From positions 124,001 to 188,000 of the forward strand of contig NZ_PTIX01000006.1 in NCBI RefSeq assembly GCF_002934265.1: DNA of 64,000 nucleotides. The letters run 5' to 3'. The notes under the pieces were generated by a model that saw nothing but the letters and a program-made list of their open reading frames with translations, searched no databases and was not told the DNA's origin. Both the position numbers and the translations under genes were made by a program. The stretch comes from Actinokineospora auranticolor. GTDB taxonomy: Bacteria > Actinomycetota > Actinomycetes > Mycobacteriales > Pseudonocardiaceae. How positions within the stretch are numbered: the stretch's first letter is position 1; the number at the start of each line of letters is the position of its first letter. Below, one piece after another: positions 62,205-64,000 of this stretch.

Positions 62205-64000
62205 GTGCCGGACGACCAGAACTGGCCTGGCGGCGCCAGATGGCCGGAGTCGCACGCCGAGCAGACCGACCTGCTGCCGCGCGCGGCGTTCACCGGGATG
62301 CTGGACAGCCCGACCGAGAAGATCAACACCACCGGGCTGGGGTTCGGCACACCGCCGGAGCCCGCACCGGAAGCGAAGCAGAAGAGCCTGCGCAAGCCCG
62401 CGATCATCGCGGGCTCGGTCCTCGGCGGACTGGCCCTGCTCTACGGCGTCGACCTCGCGCTCAGCAGCGGTGAGGTGCCCCGCGGCACGACCGTCGCGGG
62501 CGTCGAGGTCGGCGGGCTGTCCCACGACGAGGCCGAGAGGGCGCTGCGCGAGAAGATCGAACCGCGGCTGACCCAGCCGATCGCGCTCAAGATGGGCGCG
62601 GTCGAGGAGAAGCTGGACCCCACGACGTCCGGGCTGAAGCTGGACTGGGCCGCCACCCTGGACCAGGCGGGCGACCAGCCGCTCAACCCCTTCACCCGGT
62701 TGACCTCGCTCTTCGGGGGGACCCGCGAGGTCGGCGTGGTCACCACCACCGACAACGCGGCCCTCGACGCCGCCGTCGACGGGCTCAAGGGCAAGGCCGT
62801 GCGCACCCCGGCCGAGGGCGGCATCAGGTTCGAGGGCATCACCCCGGTCGCCGTCGAGCCGGTGCTCGGCCAGGAGCTCGACGCGCCGGGCGCCCGCCAG
62901 GCGATCCTCGACGGCTGGGTGATCGGCGAGCCGCTCGACCTGCCGGTGAGCACGGTCCCGGTCAAGACCACCACCGAGGGCGTGCACGCCGCGCTCGACC
63001 AGTTCGCCAAGGTCGCGGTGTCCGCGCCGGTGACGGTCAAGGGCGAGGGCAAGGACGCGAAGATCGATCCCGCGGTGATCGCGGGCGCGCTCAGCTTCGA
63101 ACCCGCCGACGGCGGCGGGCTCACCCCGAAGGTCGACAACAACAAGCTCACCGAGGCGGTCCGCCCGCAGCTGGCGTCGACCGAGAAGGAGGGCAAGGAC
63201 GCGCAGGTCGTCTTCGAGGGCGGCGCGCCCGCGGTGACCCCGTCCGTGGACGGCACGGGCATCAAGTACGACACCGCGTTCGCCCCGATGCTCGAGGTGC
63301 TGAAGAAGGCCGACGGCCGCGAGATCAAGGTCGAGTACACCAAGACCCCGGCCAAGGTGACCACCGAGCAGGCCAACCAGCTCGGCATCAAGGAGGTCGT
63401 CGGCGAGTTCTCCACCAAGGGCTTCGCCGTGGACTCCGGCGTCAACATCCGCCAGGTCGCGGCCAAGGTCAACGGCGCCATCGTCAAGCCGGGCGAGACG
63501 TTCAGCCTCAACGGGTTCACCGGCCCGCGCACCGCGGCGCAGGGCTACGTCGAGGCGGGCGTGATCAAGGACGGCGCCCCCGGCCGCGAGGTGGGCGGCG
63601 GCATCTCGCAGTTCGCCACCACCCTCTACAACGCGTCGTACTTCTCGGGTCTGAAGGACGCCGGGCACAAGGAGCACAGCTACTACATCTCGCGGTACCC
63701 ACCGGCTCGCGAGGCCACGGTGTTCCAGAACCACGACGGCAGCAGCGTCATCGACCTGAAGTTCACCAACGACTCGCAGACCGGCGTGGCCATCCAGACG
63801 ATCTGGACCTCGTCCTCGATCACGGTGAAGATCTGGGGCACCAAGCACTACACCGTCGAGTCCATCCCCGGCAGCCGCACGGCGGAGACGCCGCCGCAGG
63901 AGAAGCCGGGCCCGACCACGGGCAAGTGCACGCCGAGCAACGGTGCCCCGGGCTTCACCACCTCGGACACCCGCGTCCTCAAGGACGTCGCGACCGGCCA
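62205..64000 (+). CDS. VanW-family cell-wall protein, partial
   Basis: The first 598 residues; it runs off the window. A short cytosolic N-terminus, one helix (PAIIAGSVLGGLALLYGVDL, about 65-84), two peptidoglycan-binding-4-like repeats (VAGVEVGGLSHDEAERAL; then FEGITPVAVEPVLGQEL and the second half), and a VanW domain (about 400-545: NIRQVAAKVNG, ETFSLNGFTGPRT, EVGGGISQFATTLYNASYFSGL). A Pro-rich tail begins near residue 560. The role is in the envelope; VanW proteins are of unknown exact function. GTG start with GGGGAAGG upstream. Confidence 0.88.
   Translation, partial: MPDDQNWPGGARWPESHAEQTDLLPRAAFTGMLDSPTEKINTTGLGFGTPPEPAPEAKQKSLRKPAIIAGSVLGGLALLYGVDLALSSGEVPRGTTVAGVEVGGLSHDEAERALREKIEPRLTQPIALKMGAVEEKLDPTTSGLKLDWAATLDQAGDQPLNPFTRLTSLFGGTREVGVVTTTDNAALDAAVDGLKGKAVRTPAEGGIRFEGITPVAVEPVLGQELDAPGARQAILDGWVIGEPLDLPVSTVPVKTTTEGVHAALDQFAKVAVSAPVTVKGEGKDAKIDPAVIAGALSFEPADGGGLTPKVDNNKLTEAVRPQLASTEKEGKDAQVVFEGGAPAVTPSVDGTGIKYDTAFAPMLEVLKKADGREIKVEYTKTPAKVTTEQANQLGIKEVVGEFSTKGFAVDSGVNIRQVAAKVNGAIVKPGETFSLNGFTGPRTAAQGYVEAGVIKDGAPGREVGGGISQFATTLYNASYFSGLKDAGHKEHSYYISRYPPAREATVFQNHDGSSVIDLKFTNDSQTGVAIQTIWTSSSITVKIWGTKHYTVESIPGSRTAETPPQEKPGPTTGKCTPSNGAPGFTTSDTRVLKDVATG

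Overview
The window is about 64 kb of very GC-rich DNA with strong G/C third-position bias, many GTG and some TTG starts, and typical actinobacterial families (DUF397/XRE pairs, SigE-family sigma factor, HspR, DasR-type operators, F420-type oxidoreductase, DUF3151, DUF2784, DUF4097). It looks like a chromosomal segment of a filamentous actinomycete, most likely Pseudonocardiales; I cannot name the genus from sequence alone. A scattered set of genes (dnaK-grpE-dnaJ-hspR, purA and its divergent neighbour, DUF3151, fba, DedA, GH76, nucleoside kinase, TrmH, DUF2784, pyrE, a membrane protein, clpB, flavohaemoprotein) recalls the M. tuberculosis Rv0350-Rv0385 interval from memory, so the backbone is conserved and the rest is lineage-specific.

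Layout. 0-6 kb: a 38-bp tandem repeat in front of a secreted GlpQ phosphodiesterase; a UBP zinc-finger protein divergent from a Na+/H+ antiporter; a pair of sigma-like genes (one with two sigma units) divergent from a 62-aa membrane protein, across a mirror-image promoter. 6-9.7 kb: ssuCBAD sulfonate operon preceded by a 119-bp structured repeat. 10-20 kb: purA, two secreted proteins (one an HNH nuclease), a tandem pair of paralogous membrane proteins, DUF3151, fba, DUF427, LLM oxidoreductase. 20-25 kb: a WhiJ-like XRE/DUF397 locus, a phosphotransferase, an aldo/keto reductase and an SDR. 25-31 kb: SigE-family sigma factor, DasR-controlled nagA, DedA protein, FAD-linked oxidase, esterase. 31.5-37 kb: an MFS exporter fused to three carboxypeptidase-regulatory-like domains, a small ABC exporter, a second copy of the 119-bp element and a second DedA. 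37-46 kb: kinase/LacI divergon, SRPBCC, SDR, GH76, TrmH, DUF2784, pyrE, scramblase-related protein, SDR. 46-58 kb: clpB and dnaK-grpE-dnaJ-hspR, both with HAIR (HspR) operators, enclosing MarR, PNPOx-like, flavohaemoprotein, DUF4097 lipoprotein and TetR genes, plus a cluster of DnaA-box-like sequences. 58-60 kb: a small accessory island (Shedu-like nuclease remnant, frameshifted PIN toxin, HTH antitoxin) bracketed by a truncated copy and the intact copy of an NHLRC2-like thioredoxin gene. 60-64 kb: that gene, a GroES-like protein and a VanW-family protein cut by the window end.

The heat-shock genes form one regulon by their operators: HspR is encoded last in the dnaK operon, and matching HAIR palindromes sit before dnaK (two) and clpB (one). 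At least twelve genes show a TANNNT hexamer 6-7 bases before the start codon, consistent with leaderless transcripts; in two cases the previous gene's stop codon lies inside that hexamer.

The most novel-looking signals are the two equal-length 119-bp multi-hairpin elements with compensatory stem changes, the mirror-image promoter of the split/double sigma locus, the DnaA-box cluster upstream of clpB, and the duplicated-5'-end structure around the island at 58-60 kb. No rRNA, tRNA, CRISPR array or transposase was recognised.
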